Assembly (NCBI RefSeq): GCF_003350505.1
Contig: NZ_QQAY01000001.1
Coordinates: 372,001 to 436,000 of the forward strand
Direction: 5' to 3'
Length of the DNA stretch: 64,000 bases
Origin: Falsibacillus pallidus
GTDB lineage: Bacteria; Bacillota; Bacilli; Bacillales; DSM-25281
This document shows, one piece after another, positions 17,017-25,068 of this stretch (the first letter of the stretch is position 1; every line of letters starts with the position of its first letter). The translations under genes were made by a program, and so were the position numbers. The notes below the pieces were generated by a model. It made no database searches. It was given only the letters and a program-made list of their open reading frames with translations, and was not told the origin of the DNA.

Positions 17017-17486
17017 TATAAAATCCCCCATTTCATCAGGAGGGTTTTAATCAATACCAGAACAAAAGCTGAAAATACCCCGAATACGATGACGGAGCCC
17101 GCAAGTTTAAAAATATTTCCCCCAACGCCAAGGACATAGCCTTCCGTGCGGTGTTCAATGGCTGCAGAGATGACAGCATTCCCAAATCCTGTAACAGGGA
17201 CCGCACTTCCTGCACCCGCGAATTGCCCTAGGCGGTCATATATCCCAAATCCAGTTAAGATCATGGAGAGAAACACCATTGTTGCCACGGTTGGGTTGCC
17301 TGCGGTCTGTTCTGTAAAATCAAAAAAATAGATATAAAAATACGAAATTGCCTGTCCAATTACACAAATGATTCCACCGACCAGAAAAGCTTTGATGCAG
17401 TTGGCCAATACTGGACGTTTCAGTTCATATTTTTGTTCCAACTGCTCATATTGCTTCTGTTCCGGTGTTTTTTGTGATTTGGCCAT
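17016..17486 (-). CDS. spoVAC: stage V sporulation protein AC
   Basis: A 156-residue membrane protein with a basic/Gln-rich N terminus, then about four helices and the core GRLGQ-type motif DRLGQFAGAGSAVPVTGFGNAVISAAIEH. SpoVAC is the mechanosensitive part of the DPA channel. The ATG follows AGAGGGGTG; it is translationally coupled to spoVAD. Confidence 0.92.
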   Translation of the reverse strand: MAKSQKTPEQKQYEQLEQKYELKRPVLANCIKAFLVGGIICVIGQAISYFYIYFFDFTEQTAGNPTVATMVFLSMILTGFGIYDRLGQFAGAGSAVPVTGFGNAVISAAIEHRTEGYVLGVGGNIFKLAGSVIVFGVFSAFVLVLIKTLLMKWGIL

Positions 17487-17501
17487 AATACACCCCTCTT
17501 T

Positions 17502-17966
17502 CTACGTTTGTTCCATTTGCAGTTCTTTTATTTCCTCAAAGCGCTTGGAAGCATCCTTTTTACTGATTGTGTCAGCTTCCATTTCCTCTTTAAGTCGAAT
17601 TGCTTCAAGGAAGATCTTATAATCGCTCGAAACAATGAAGTTTTCGTCCGGGTATTCTTTTTCAAGCCTGGAATTGATTTTCTTTTCGATTTTTTTCATT
17701 CTAAAGCGCTTTGAATGTTTCACTTTATAAGCAACGATGATTTCATCCTTTCCTTCAATGACAGCTGCATCATATACTTCCGGAATGCTGTCTATTTCGT
17801 GCTTCACCCTGGCGCCGATTGATTTGTTGTCTGGCCGCACCTTCAATTCGATTGGTTCCGGATTGGTTGTTTTTATCAATGCCAATTGACTATCATGCTT
17901 CGGTTTAGATGAACAACCGCCTGCTGCCAATAAACTTACGCACAATATCACAATTCCTATTTTCAT
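17502..17966 (-). CDS. YhcN/YlaJ-family sporulation lipoprotein
   Basis: A 154-residue predicted lipoprotein: hydrophobic signal to a lipobox AAGGC, then a Lys-rich domain with IGARVKHEIDSIPEVYDAAVIEGKDEIIVAYKVK, the YhcN/YlaJ core. The ATG 17966 is chosen; the TTG one codon earlier is also possible behind AAGGAG. It is the first gene of the spoVAC-AD-AE operon, an order seen in second-type spoVA operons. It probably acts in the spore inner membrane. Confidence 0.85.
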   Translation of the reverse strand: MKIGIVILCVSLLAAGGCSSKPKHDSQLALIKTTNPEPIELKVRPDNKSIGARVKHEIDSIPEVYDAAVIEGKDEIIVAYKVKHSKRFRMKKIEKKINSRLEKEYPDENFIVSSDYKIFLEAIRLKEEMEADTISKKDASKRFEEIKELQMEQT

Positions 17967-18051
17967 CAAATATATCTCCTTCCCTCATTCATTGAAGTAT
18001 CCGCAATATATATTTTGGTTTAAAAAACCGTTTTTATGAACAAAGTTAAAC

Positions 18052-18077
18052 AAAAAGACTTCCATTTTAAGGAAGTC
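18052..18077 (-). terminator. terminator downstream of the 31-residue gene
   Basis: GACTTCC, seven-base loop, GGAAGTC and five T on the minus strand. It would end transcription from 18257 before the spoVA operon. Confidence 0.75.
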
Positions 18078-18161
18078 CTCTCGCCAATAAGTAATTCATT
18101 TAATTGTATGGTCCATTTGGAGTCAATGATCCCTGATGAACGTGCTTTCCAAACGAAGCAC

Positions 18162-18257
18162 TTATTTTTTCTTTCCGCATCCACAGCCTTTTTTCTTAGG
18201 TTGTACGGCTTGAACAGGTTTGACAGATGTGCCATAGACTTTCGTTTTCTTCTGCAT
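18162..18257 (-). CDS. 31-residue Lys/Cys-tailed small protein
   Basis: A short open frame read directly on the minus strand: ATG (18257) eight bases after GGAGGG, and stop TAA at 18162. The protein begins MQKKTKVYGTSVKPVQ and ends KKKGCGCGKKK. It lies in the sporulation block and is followed by a terminator. An alternative ATG four bases upstream gives only a 19-residue reading. I do not recognise a named family; a spore-associated role is inferred from context. Confidence 0.6.
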   Translation of the reverse strand: MQKKTKVYGTSVKPVQAVQPKKKGCGCGKKK

Positions 18258-18344
18258 TCATATTTCCCTCCAATCAAAAGAAAAAGACTCTATACAGCAT
18301 ATGAAAAATGTGAGTGCCTGTTTGAATCATTGGCCCACTTTTCA

Positions 18345-18701
18345 TTATTCTCCACCCCATTTTTGAACAGCTGATTCGATTAGTGATGCCACACCTGCAA
18401 TCGCAAAAATAATGATCACTGGTTCAGCCCATTTCGGAAAATAGAGGGCAGATAAAAATAGCGCAATGCTGACCCATATCCCGGTACACCAATAGCAGCT
18501 TAACAACTCACCGATCCATCCTCTTACCCCGCTTTTTTTGGGAGCAATATATACGGCATCATTGCCGTCTTCATCTTTCATTGTAAACTCGTCAAAAAAA
18601 GGAGCCCGAAGGAAAGCTGTTATTTTATCAAAGACAATCAAATGAGTTATTCGGAAAGAAGCGAATCCCAATATAAAGAATTGAATGAATGTTAATCGCA
18701 C
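18345..18701 (-). CDS. DUF1360 membrane protein (YjcA-like)
   Basis: A 118-residue protein starting at GTG. Its N-terminal helix contains GFASFRITHLIVFDKITAFLRAPF, then a soluble stretch, then GELLSCYWCTGIWVSIALFLSALY with two Cys, and a final helix. This is the DUF1360 pattern of B. subtilis YjcA, a sporulation gene in the same region. Biochemical role unknown. Confidence 0.82.
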   Translation of the reverse strand: MRLTFIQFFILGFASFRITHLIVFDKITAFLRAPFFDEFTMKDEDGNDAVYIAPKKSGVRGWIGELLSCYWCTGIWVSIALFLSALYFPKWAEPVIIIFAIAGVASLIESAVQKWGGE

Positions 18702-18827
18702 AGACCTGTCCCCTTTTGCTTATATTCATGCCTATTTTAAGAAAAAACAGGCGTTTGTCCGTTACTCATGATAGGTAATTGCAATATGTTAATAATGTAA
18801 AATCAATTAATCTAAGGAGGAAAAAAC

Positions 18828-19358
18828 ATGGGTTGTGGTAGTCATGATGGCCATAAGGACCGTAACTGTGTATGTGAAGTAGTCCGCGCAATTAAAGATA
18901 TACAAGATAATGCAGTAAACGATGAGTGCTTGGAGTGTTCATCTAATTGTTTCTTGGAGCCGCTTGGAGATTTGGTGAGCCCTGCTCGCCGACGCCGCGC
19001 TGATACACGTGTATTCACGTTGACTAATAAAAACGGCGATCTTTTCAAAGGATTATTCAGGGAACATCACGATGATGCTGCTGATACAAGAGATACTCAT
19101 CACAAAGAGAAAGCTTGTGCTTCCATCTATTTCAGAGTAGAAGATGTTTTCGATAATTGCTGCGCTACTCTTCGCGTTCTAAAACCTTTCAAGGGTTCAT
19201 ACCAAGTTGGAGTTGTGGATGAAAAGGGACGCGTGAATTATGAAAAAATCTGTGAAGTAAATCGTTTCGAAGCAACTAATTCCTGCATCACTGTTGATCT
19301 TGATTGCTTCTGTGCCATTCAGTGCATCAAAGACGAATACTTGGGAATCTGCGACTAA
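18828..19358 (+). CDS. spore coat protein, CotY/CotZ family
   Basis: A 176-residue Cys-rich protein (about 15 Cys) with the family opening VCEVVRAIKDIQDNAV and internal Cys pairs such as CLECSSNC. CotY and CotZ form disulphide-linked layers of the spore crust or exosporium in the mother cell. The ATG follows TAAGGAGG at eight bases. Only one member is present, and the cotVWX genes that accompany it in B. subtilis are absent. CotY versus CotZ cannot be decided from the sequence alone. Confidence 0.88.
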   Translation: MGCGSHDGHKDRNCVCEVVRAIKDIQDNAVNDECLECSSNCFLEPLGDLVSPARRRRADTRVFTLTNKNGDLFKGLFREHHDDAADTRDTHHKEKACASIYFRVEDVFDNCCATLRVLKPFKGSYQVGVVDEKGRVNYEKICEVNRFEATNSCITVDLDCFCAIQCIKDEYLGICD

Positions 19359-19371
19359 TACACAGATGGAG

Positions 19372-19393
19372 CGGCCGGAATTTTCTCCGGCCG
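19372..19393. terminator. hairpin between convergent cotY/Z-like and cotO genes
   Basis: CGGCCGGA/TCCGGCCG stem with ATTTTC loop. The T run is weak on both sides, so termination strength is uncertain. Confidence 0.55.
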
Positions 19394-19396
19394 GTC

Positions 19397-19888
19397 TTAC
19401 ATAATGCCAATCATTTTGATTTCTAATAGATCATTTTGATGAACAACAAAAAAATCGTCTGTAAATGTTTTGATTTCAATCAGCGGTCCATGAATACGAT
19501 GAATGATTCCCTTCACTCTAAGTTCATTTGTCATAAACTCACAAGGGAATGGGGCCTTTCCTCCGGAAAATTTCGCAAGATACGCTATTTTTTCATCCAG
19601 TTCCATCATTCTGAAAGGTTTTACCGGTTTGAATTCGTATGTTCCTGTTTGACTGATTGAATCTGACGTATTCTCTACTTCCTCTTTTGGGCTATTATTT
19701 TTATTCTCATGAGCTGTCTGGGCTTCTTCATTCAATTCGCTGTTCGGTTTAACCGCCTGCTTCAGCTCAGTCTCTTCCTTTGAAATGTAAATTTCCTGCA
19801 TATTCGTTTTTTCAATATGGAAGTCCGGCTGCTGAATATAGATGAGCGGTCCTTTTATACCCTGGTTGGTTTTTGAATCATTCTTCAC
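19397..19888 (-). CDS. cotO: spore coat protein CotO
   Basis: A 163-residue protein beginning at GTG after AGGAGGTGA. The N-terminal part has GPLIYIQQPDF. A low-complexity acidic middle (E, N, S, T) leads to the conserved C-terminal block PFRMMELDEKIAYLAKF...PFPCEF and ending IHRIHGPLIEIKTFTDDFFVVHQNDLLEIKMIGI. In B. subtilis cotO (yjbX) is a late coat/crust morphogenetic gene next to cotZ and fabI, as here. The linker is shorter than in B. subtilis. Confidence 0.85.
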   Translation of the reverse strand: MKNDSKTNQGIKGPLIYIQQPDFHIEKTNMQEIYISKEETELKQAVKPNSELNEEAQTAHENKNNSPKEEVENTSDSISQTGTYEFKPVKPFRMMELDEKIAYLAKFSGGKAPFPCEFMTNELRVKGIIHRIHGPLIEIKTFTDDFFVVHQNDLLEIKMIGIM

Positions 19889-20025
19889 CTAATTTCACCT
19901 CCTGCCTTCCCCTGCCATTCTATATGTATGCAATAAATTGAAATACGTTTCCCAATGAAATCTTTAACGAAAAATTTACTGGGTCCTCATTAATTTTTAA
20001 TTTTCAGGTGGTATCTTTATCACAT

Positions 20026-20135
20026 GAAGGAAAAGAATCTTCTCCTTCCCCCCTATTTATGGTCCGCCTTCCTTTGGAGGCGGGCCTATATTTTTGAGCA
20101 TAACAAAGGCGGCCATCATCGACGGCCGCCTTTTT
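20026..20135 (+). other. gene-free segment with three consecutive hairpins
   Basis: Between cotO and fabI (19889-20156) there is no convincing reading frame. Three stem-loops lie in a row: GAAGGA/TCCTTC (20026-20048), a 12-bp GC-rich stem (20061-20086) followed by TATATTTTT, and AAAGGCGGCC/GGCCGCCTTT (20105-20133) followed by T5. The third can serve as the fabI terminator on the minus strand, though its T run is better on the plus strand. The first two have no assigned gene. A small plus-strand RNA is possible but unproved. Confidence 0.4.
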
Positions 20136-20156
20136 AATATTTATTATTCACTTGTA

Positions 20157-20933
20157 TTATCCCAACACGTGGTATCCGGAATCTACATGGATATTTTCGC
20201 CTGTGATTCCTCTTGCAAGGTCGCTGAATAAGAATGCAGCTGTGTCGCCCACTTCTTCTGGAGTAGTCGTTCTTCTAAGCGGAGATCTTTCTTCAATAGT
20301 TTTAAGAATGGTATTGAAGTCGCTGACTCCTTTAGCAGATAGTGTACGGATTGGCCCAGCTGAAATGGAATTGACGCGAACTCCGTATTTCCCAAGGTCG
20401 CTTGCCAAATATCTGACACTCGCTTCAAGTGAAGCTTTTGCCACACCCATAACATTGTAATTCTCAAGGACACGCTCTCCTCCAAGATAAGTAAGGGTGA
20501 CCATGCTGCCGCCTTGGTCCATTAGCTCAAGCTTTTGTGCTGCCTTCGCCACAGCCGTCAATGAATATGAGCTGATATTTTGAGCTAAAAGGAATCCTTC
20601 TCTTGTTGTGTTCATGTATTCCCCGTTCAACTCTTCTTTATTTGCAAAAGCAATACAGTGAGCAATCCCATGTACACTGCCTGTCTGTTCTTTGATTTGA
20701 GCAAAACTCTTTTCAATCTCTTCATCATTTGTTACATCGCATGGAATGACTAGATATTCTGGGTTCAAGCTTTCAGCCAACTCGCGTACACTCTTCTCCA
20801 AGCGGTCACCGGCATATGTAAAGACTAAATTTGCACCAGATTGATGCAGCGAACGTGCGATTCCCCAAGCAATGCTTCGCTTATTTGCCACACCCATAAC
20901 GATAAATGTTTTATTCTCTAACGATAAGTTCAT
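20157..20933 (-). CDS. fabI: enoyl-[acyl-carrier-protein] reductase FabI
   Basis: A 258-residue short-chain reductase doing the last step of fatty-acid elongation with NAD(P)H. GVANKRSIAWGIA is the FabI-specific cofactor loop. The catalytic Tyr pair is in YNVMGVAKASLEAS: the Tyr six residues before the catalytic Lys, with a further Tyr in LTYLGGE. The substrate-loop segment IRTLSAKGVSDF is also present. An upstream FapR operator indicates malonyl-CoA-responsive control shared with fabH-fabF at 55.7-58 kb. Confidence 0.95.
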   Translation of the reverse strand: MNLSLENKTFIVMGVANKRSIAWGIARSLHQSGANLVFTYAGDRLEKSVRELAESLNPEYLVIPCDVTNDEEIEKSFAQIKEQTGSVHGIAHCIAFANKEELNGEYMNTTREGFLLAQNISSYSLTAVAKAAQKLELMDQGGSMVTLTYLGGERVLENYNVMGVAKASLEASVRYLASDLGKYGVRVNSISAGPIRTLSAKGVSDFNTILKTIEERSPLRRTTTPEEVGDTAAFLFSDLARGITGENIHVDSGYHVLG

Positions 20934-20958
20934 GATTTAACCTCCGTTTATCACAAGT

Positions 20959-20979
20959 TATTAGTACCTAGTACTAATA
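20959..20979 (-). promoter_or_regulatory. fabI: FapR operator upstream of fabI
   Basis: Perfect inverted arms TATTAGTAC and GTACTAATA around a three-base centre match the FapR consensus TTAGTACCTNGTACTAA. The site is 26 bases before the fabI start. Confidence 0.85.
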
Positions 20980-21011
20980 TTACCTCATTTTATAGGAATT
21001 GAAAAGAGGAC

Positions 21012-21500
21012 TCACAATCCCAGCTGCTTCTTTATGTCTTCAACTTGATGAATATGCCGATTCTCATGTTTTCCGACGAGCTCAAAAATCTGCCAGATCG
21101 GCATTTCCCCAAAACGATGATGATTAAGACTAATACCGGAAAGATCACTTTCTTTATACTTGTCAAGAAATTCAAAGGTCATTTCCCTGGAATTCTTCAA
21201 GACCTCCACAAGTTCATCCTTCCCTTTCCACTCTTCAGGAGGCTCAATGGGAGCTTTTAATTTCTTGGATGGATCATCAAAGACAGAAAGATCAACATCA
21301 GCTGGATTTGTTTTTTTATTTTCTTTAAGACCTTGGAACGCGGCATGCATAAAACGCGTCTCTGCTCCGGCGACGTGGAGTACGACTTGGGAGATGCTCC
21401 ATTTTTCATGACCTGGCTTCGTATTAATATCACCTTTATTGAGTGTGATGAAACTATCCAATAACTTTTGTCTAATCCTTTCAAGTTCCTCTTTATTCAT
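21012..21500 (-). CDS. DinB/YfiT-like metal-binding protein
   Basis: A 162-residue four-helix-bundle protein of the DinB superfamily. His42 in VVLHVAGAE and His145/His149 in KHENRHIHQVE supply the usual three-His metal site, with His151 nearby. Members include Cys-, mycothiol- and bacillithiol-S-transferases; the activity here is not decided. The ATG follows AAAGGGGATG. Single gene between fabI and the antiporter gene. Confidence 0.8.
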   Translation of the reverse strand: MNKEELERIRQKLLDSFITLNKGDINTKPGHEKWSISQVVLHVAGAETRFMHAAFQGLKENKKTNPADVDLSVFDDPSKKLKAPIEPPEEWKGKDELVEVLKNSREMTFEFLDKYKESDLSGISLNHHRFGEMPIWQIFELVGKHENRHIHQVEDIKKQLGL

Positions 21501-21583
21501 TGCCGTTCATCCCCTTTAATTTATTTGATATGAAAAGGCTCTTTTCTCAAAGTTAACAAAAATGTTTACGAAAACAGCCTATG

Positions 21584-21612
21584 AAAAAGAGAGGTTTTTA
21601 AACCCCTCTTTT
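21584..21612 (-). terminator. terminator of the antiporter gene
   Basis: AAAAGAG-GGGTTT/AAACCTCT stem with T5 exit on the minus strand, just after the stop. Confidence 0.75.
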
Positions 21613-21617
21613 CTTTT

Positions 21618-23477
21618 CTAACAACGTTCACAGAATTCAAGTTCCCGCTTCAATTCGTCTACATATTTTTTTGATCCCGTGACAATGAGGCGGTCGTTTT
21701 CTTTAAGCTCTGTATCCCCATGCGGTACGATAGAATCCTTGCCCCTGAAAATCCTGACAAAAATGATATCCCCCGTGAACGGGAATTCCCTCAGAGTCAT
21801 TCCGTGGAACTGCATATTCGTCATCCTGATTTCATATAGGGAAGTTTCTTTATTCGTCAGGATATTAATTAAGCTCGGCGACTCGATGAGACCTCTTAAC
21901 AATGTCTTATTGGAAAGGAGTGCGGAGAAGATTTCAATATCATGCTCCAAAAGGCTTTCTTCCAGGTCAGGACTTTCCACCAGCGCAATGACTCGCTGAA
22001 CGCCATTTTCTTTGGCTGAAAGAGCGAGCATGGCATTAAGTTCCTCGCTGCCGGTCGACATGACAATGATATCGAATGAAAACAGCTCTTCTTGTTCCAA
22101 TGTTTCCAGTTCATAATCCTCAATTTCACGGATCTCAAATAAAGAGTCGGAAATTTGCTTATCGGATTTTTCCAATTTCGTATGGAATAGGATTGGCTGA
22201 TATAAGCTTGATTCCAATTCTCTTGAAACTGGAAGGGTAAGCTGATTCGCACCAACAAAAGCCACCTTGATTTTTTTGGCCTGGGCAATTTCCTTCGGGA
22301 AGTATTTTTTGAAGAAAATTGGTGTAATCACACAGGTGATGACTGCCACTAATATGAGTGTTCCGCTTATTTCAGTTGAGATGATATTCAGTCTTTCTGC
22401 GATCTTGGCAGCTGCAATGACCAATGACAGTGTTGATGTCAGAAGGAATGCAGAAGCAATGACGGTCTTGGAATCATACCACTTCTTCAAAGCATAAACC
22501 GGGATGAATTTAGAAAGAAGGAATGCTGCTATCAATAAGGGAATGAGCAAAAGCATTTTCTTGTCGCTCAAAAGCGTCCAAAGATCGAGATCTACCCCGA
22601 CCATTACAAAGAATATGGGAATGAGGAATCCATAGCCAAATGAATCGAGCTTTTGAACCATTTCCTGATTCGGGGACAAGAGTGAAACTAGTACCCCTGC
22701 AAGGAAGGCGCCAAGGATATTTTCAGCTCCAAGGGACTCTGATAATGCCACTAATAAAATAATTAGCGTGAAGACCGCACGAGTGCCAATTTGAACGGTT
22801 CCAGCTGATAATTTTTCAAATATATTAAGGTTTTGAAACCTTCTACCAAGGAAATAAAGTACGACACCTGCACCAAATAATATCAGCAAGAGCCACATAT
22901 TTCCCGATCCCTGATCGTTTAATGACACGAATACGGAAAGCAAGACCATAGTCGCCAAATCGGCAATGACAGCGATCAACAAAATGATCTGTCCGATTCC
23001 GGTATTCATCAGATGCTCTTCCTTGAGAGTTGGCACGACCACCCCAAGGGAAATGGTCGATATAATCAATGTCATTAAAAGTGCATTTTGTATCAATCCA
23101 AAAAATACAAATAAATAGGATAGTCCTAGTGAGATGACAAAGATCCCCGAAAAAATTACGCAAGCGACAAGAAAGCGATTCGGCTCCAATCTGCCGCTGG
23201 GAAGCATTTCTCTTTTTTGGCTCCCTTTAAACGCAGCAAAATCGATCTCTACACCACTCAAGAACATCAAGAAAATAAAGCCAAGGGTGGAAAGCGTCCC
23301 AATCCACATATCTTGCTCCACAAGATTAAACCCTGATTTCCCTATAATTAGTCCCACCAATATCTCTGCAACTACTACCGGAATGAATGTCAGTTTAAAT
23401 CTGTGCAGGAGTATCGGTGTAATGAATGCAGCCAATATGACGATAACAAGCGATGCTACGGAGGCATGCTGTTCCAT
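21618..23477 (-). CDS. CPA2-family cation/proton antiporter with RCK domain (YjbQ-like)
   Basis: A 619-residue protein: about 12 membrane helices over residues 1-380 with the Na+/H+ exchanger fold, then a cytoplasmic TrkA-N-like region (KKIKVAFVGANQLTLPVSREL onward) and a TrkA-C domain at the end. Probable K+(Na+)/H+ antiport controlled by nucleotides or c-di-AMP at the RCK part, as in KefB-type proteins. The ATG at 23477 was chosen behind AAGGGGTGG. It matches YjbQ in neighbourhood and length. Confidence 0.82.
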   Translation of the reverse strand: MEQHASVASLVIVILAAFITPILLHRFKLTFIPVVVAEILVGLIIGKSGFNLVEQDMWIGTLSTLGFIFLMFLSGVEIDFAAFKGSQKREMLPSGRLEPNRFLVACVIFSGIFVISLGLSYLFVFFGLIQNALLMTLIISTISLGVVVPTLKEEHLMNTGIGQIILLIAVIADLATMVLLSVFVSLNDQGSGNMWLLLILFGAGVVLYFLGRRFQNLNIFEKLSAGTVQIGTRAVFTLIILLVALSESLGAENILGAFLAGVLVSLLSPNQEMVQKLDSFGYGFLIPIFFVMVGVDLDLWTLLSDKKMLLLIPLLIAAFLLSKFIPVYALKKWYDSKTVIASAFLLTSTLSLVIAAAKIAERLNIISTEISGTLILVAVITCVITPIFFKKYFPKEIAQAKKIKVAFVGANQLTLPVSRELESSLYQPILFHTKLEKSDKQISDSLFEIREIEDYELETLEQEELFSFDIIVMSTGSEELNAMLALSAKENGVQRVIALVESPDLEESLLEHDIEIFSALLSNKTLLRGLIESPSLINILTNKETSLYEIRMTNMQFHGMTLREFPFTGDIIFVRIFRGKDSIVPHGDTELKENDRLIVTGSKKYVDELKRELEFCERC

Positions 23478-23522
23478 CAAGACCACCCCTTTCCCCAAAA
23501 GTCTCTTTATTTTTGTTATCTT

Positions 23523-24896
23523 TTAAGTCAATTTACTCATAAAAGCAGTGGCGATCCCAAAATAAATCAATATTGAAATGATGTCATTGATTGTTGTGAT
23601 GAACGGACCGGAAGCCACAGCGGGATCTATCTTCAGCCGGTGCATCAGTAAAGGGACAAGGGCACCAGCCAGAGTGGCAACAATCAACGAGGCTAATATA
23701 GAAATGCCGACCAATATGCCAAGAAAGAACTCCCCTTGCCATAAATACACGACTAGCATCACAATTATTCCACAAGTGGTCCCAGTAATGAGGCCAGTCC
23801 CGAGTTCTCTTAATAGGAGTTTCCACTTGCTTTCCCTTTCTAAGTCCCCTGTTGCAATCCCGCGGACCACTACAGCAAGTGCCTGTGTCCCTGTATTTCC
23901 GGACATACCGCCAATCAGTGGAATGAATACGGCCAAAATAGCCACTTTGCTCAGTGTTTCTTCAAACCTTCCAATCAGACTTGCAGTGAACATACCGAGA
24001 AATAATAGGACAATCAGCCAAGGAAGGCGCTTTTTTGCTGCGGAAAATGGATTTTTATCCAATGTATCGACATCGGAAACACCCGCAAGCTTTGAATAAT
24101 CGTCAGATGCTTCTTCATCAAGGACATCAATGATATCATCAACCGTGATGATCCCCAGCAAATGCCTTTGAAAATCCACGACAGGAACAGCAAGAAAGTC
24201 GTAATCCTTCATTTTCTTGGCTACCTGCTCCTGATCTTCTGCTGCTGAGACAGCCATCACACGCGTATACATGATTTCAGATATCATGGTATCATCATCG
24301 CTGATAATCAAATCCCTTAGAGAAATGACCCCCACAAGCCTTTTTTCATCATCCACTACATAAACATAATAGATTGTTTCAGCATTCGGGGCTTCTTTCT
24401 TAAGAATATACATAGCAGATCGGACTGTCTGATTCGCTGCAATGGAAATGAACTCCGTTGTCATGATGCTTCCTGCTGTATATTCTTCATAATGAAGAAG
24501 TTCTTTTATTTCATCTGCTGCTTCTTCATCCATTATGGTTAAATAGCTTGCCACATGATCTTTATCAAGCTCGTTCAAGACATCTACAGCATCATCTGTG
24601 TACATGCTCGAAATCATATCTGCGGCATACTTGGGATTCATTTCTTCAAGGATGTCCTGATAGTCTTCTTCCTCTACTTCTATATTTTGGAATATTTCCG
24701 ACATTTCATCAGGGGATAAAAAATGGTAAAGTTCCCTTCGATCATCTTTATCCATTTTCAAGAAAAACTGTGTTTGATCATAAGGATGCATATCCATGAA
24801 TTCACTGCGGAATGCATCAATATCATTGTTTTTGAGAGCCGCTTCTAATTTTTCGAATGCGCTGCGCTCCAGCTCCTTTGTATTTTCACTCAACAA
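23523..24896 (-). CDS. mgtE: magnesium transporter MgtE
   Basis: A 457-residue Mg2+ channel. It has the N-terminal superhelical domain (about 1-130 with MSEIFQNIEVEE and MSSMYTDDAVDVL), a CBS pair (about 135-260, with MTTEFISIA and LLGIITVDDIIDVL), a plug helix and five membrane helices containing the selectivity segment GGMSGNTGTQALAVVVRG. The start is TTG at 24896 behind AAAGGAGGGG. It is not at this position in B. subtilis. The leader 24897-25068 shows no M-box riboswitch that I can recognise. Confidence 0.92.
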   Translation of the reverse strand: MLSENTKELERSAFEKLEAALKNNDIDAFRSEFMDMHPYDQTQFFLKMDKDDRRELYHFLSPDEMSEIFQNIEVEEEDYQDILEEMNPKYAADMISSMYTDDAVDVLNELDKDHVASYLTIMDEEAADEIKELLHYEEYTAGSIMTTEFISIAANQTVRSAMYILKKEAPNAETIYYVYVVDDEKRLVGVISLRDLIISDDDTMISEIMYTRVMAVSAAEDQEQVAKKMKDYDFLAVPVVDFQRHLLGIITVDDIIDVLDEEASDDYSKLAGVSDVDTLDKNPFSAAKKRLPWLIVLLFLGMFTASLIGRFEETLSKVAILAVFIPLIGGMSGNTGTQALAVVVRGIATGDLERESKWKLLLRELGTGLITGTTCGIIVMLVVYLWQGEFFLGILVGISILASLIVATLAGALVPLLMHRLKIDPAVASGPFITTINDIISILIYFGIATAFMSKLT

Positions 24897-25068
24897 TCAT
24901 CCCCTCCTTTAGCTTCATTCCAATATACTAGCAAAATTGCCCTTGATTGTCTTGTTAAAAGACTGATCCTCTTCTTCATTATTTCCTATTTTTATCACCG
25001 TCATGTTACAGTATGATTGGATGAATATGTATACAATAAGAATGTTGATAGTAATAACCGGGAGTTGA

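Noticed and set aside
17970-18040. Sigma-G-like TTCATA-N17-CAAAATA before the spoVA operon
   Set aside because: Agreement with the -10 consensus is poor, so it is not listed as a promoter.
20024-20130. Possible small plus-strand peptide starting ATGAAGGAAAAG
   Set aside because: The AGGTGG site is 12 bases away and the frame runs through strong hairpins; not coding.
24897-25068. Possible riboswitch before mgtE
   Set aside because: No M-box pattern could be recognised; listed only as a finding to check.
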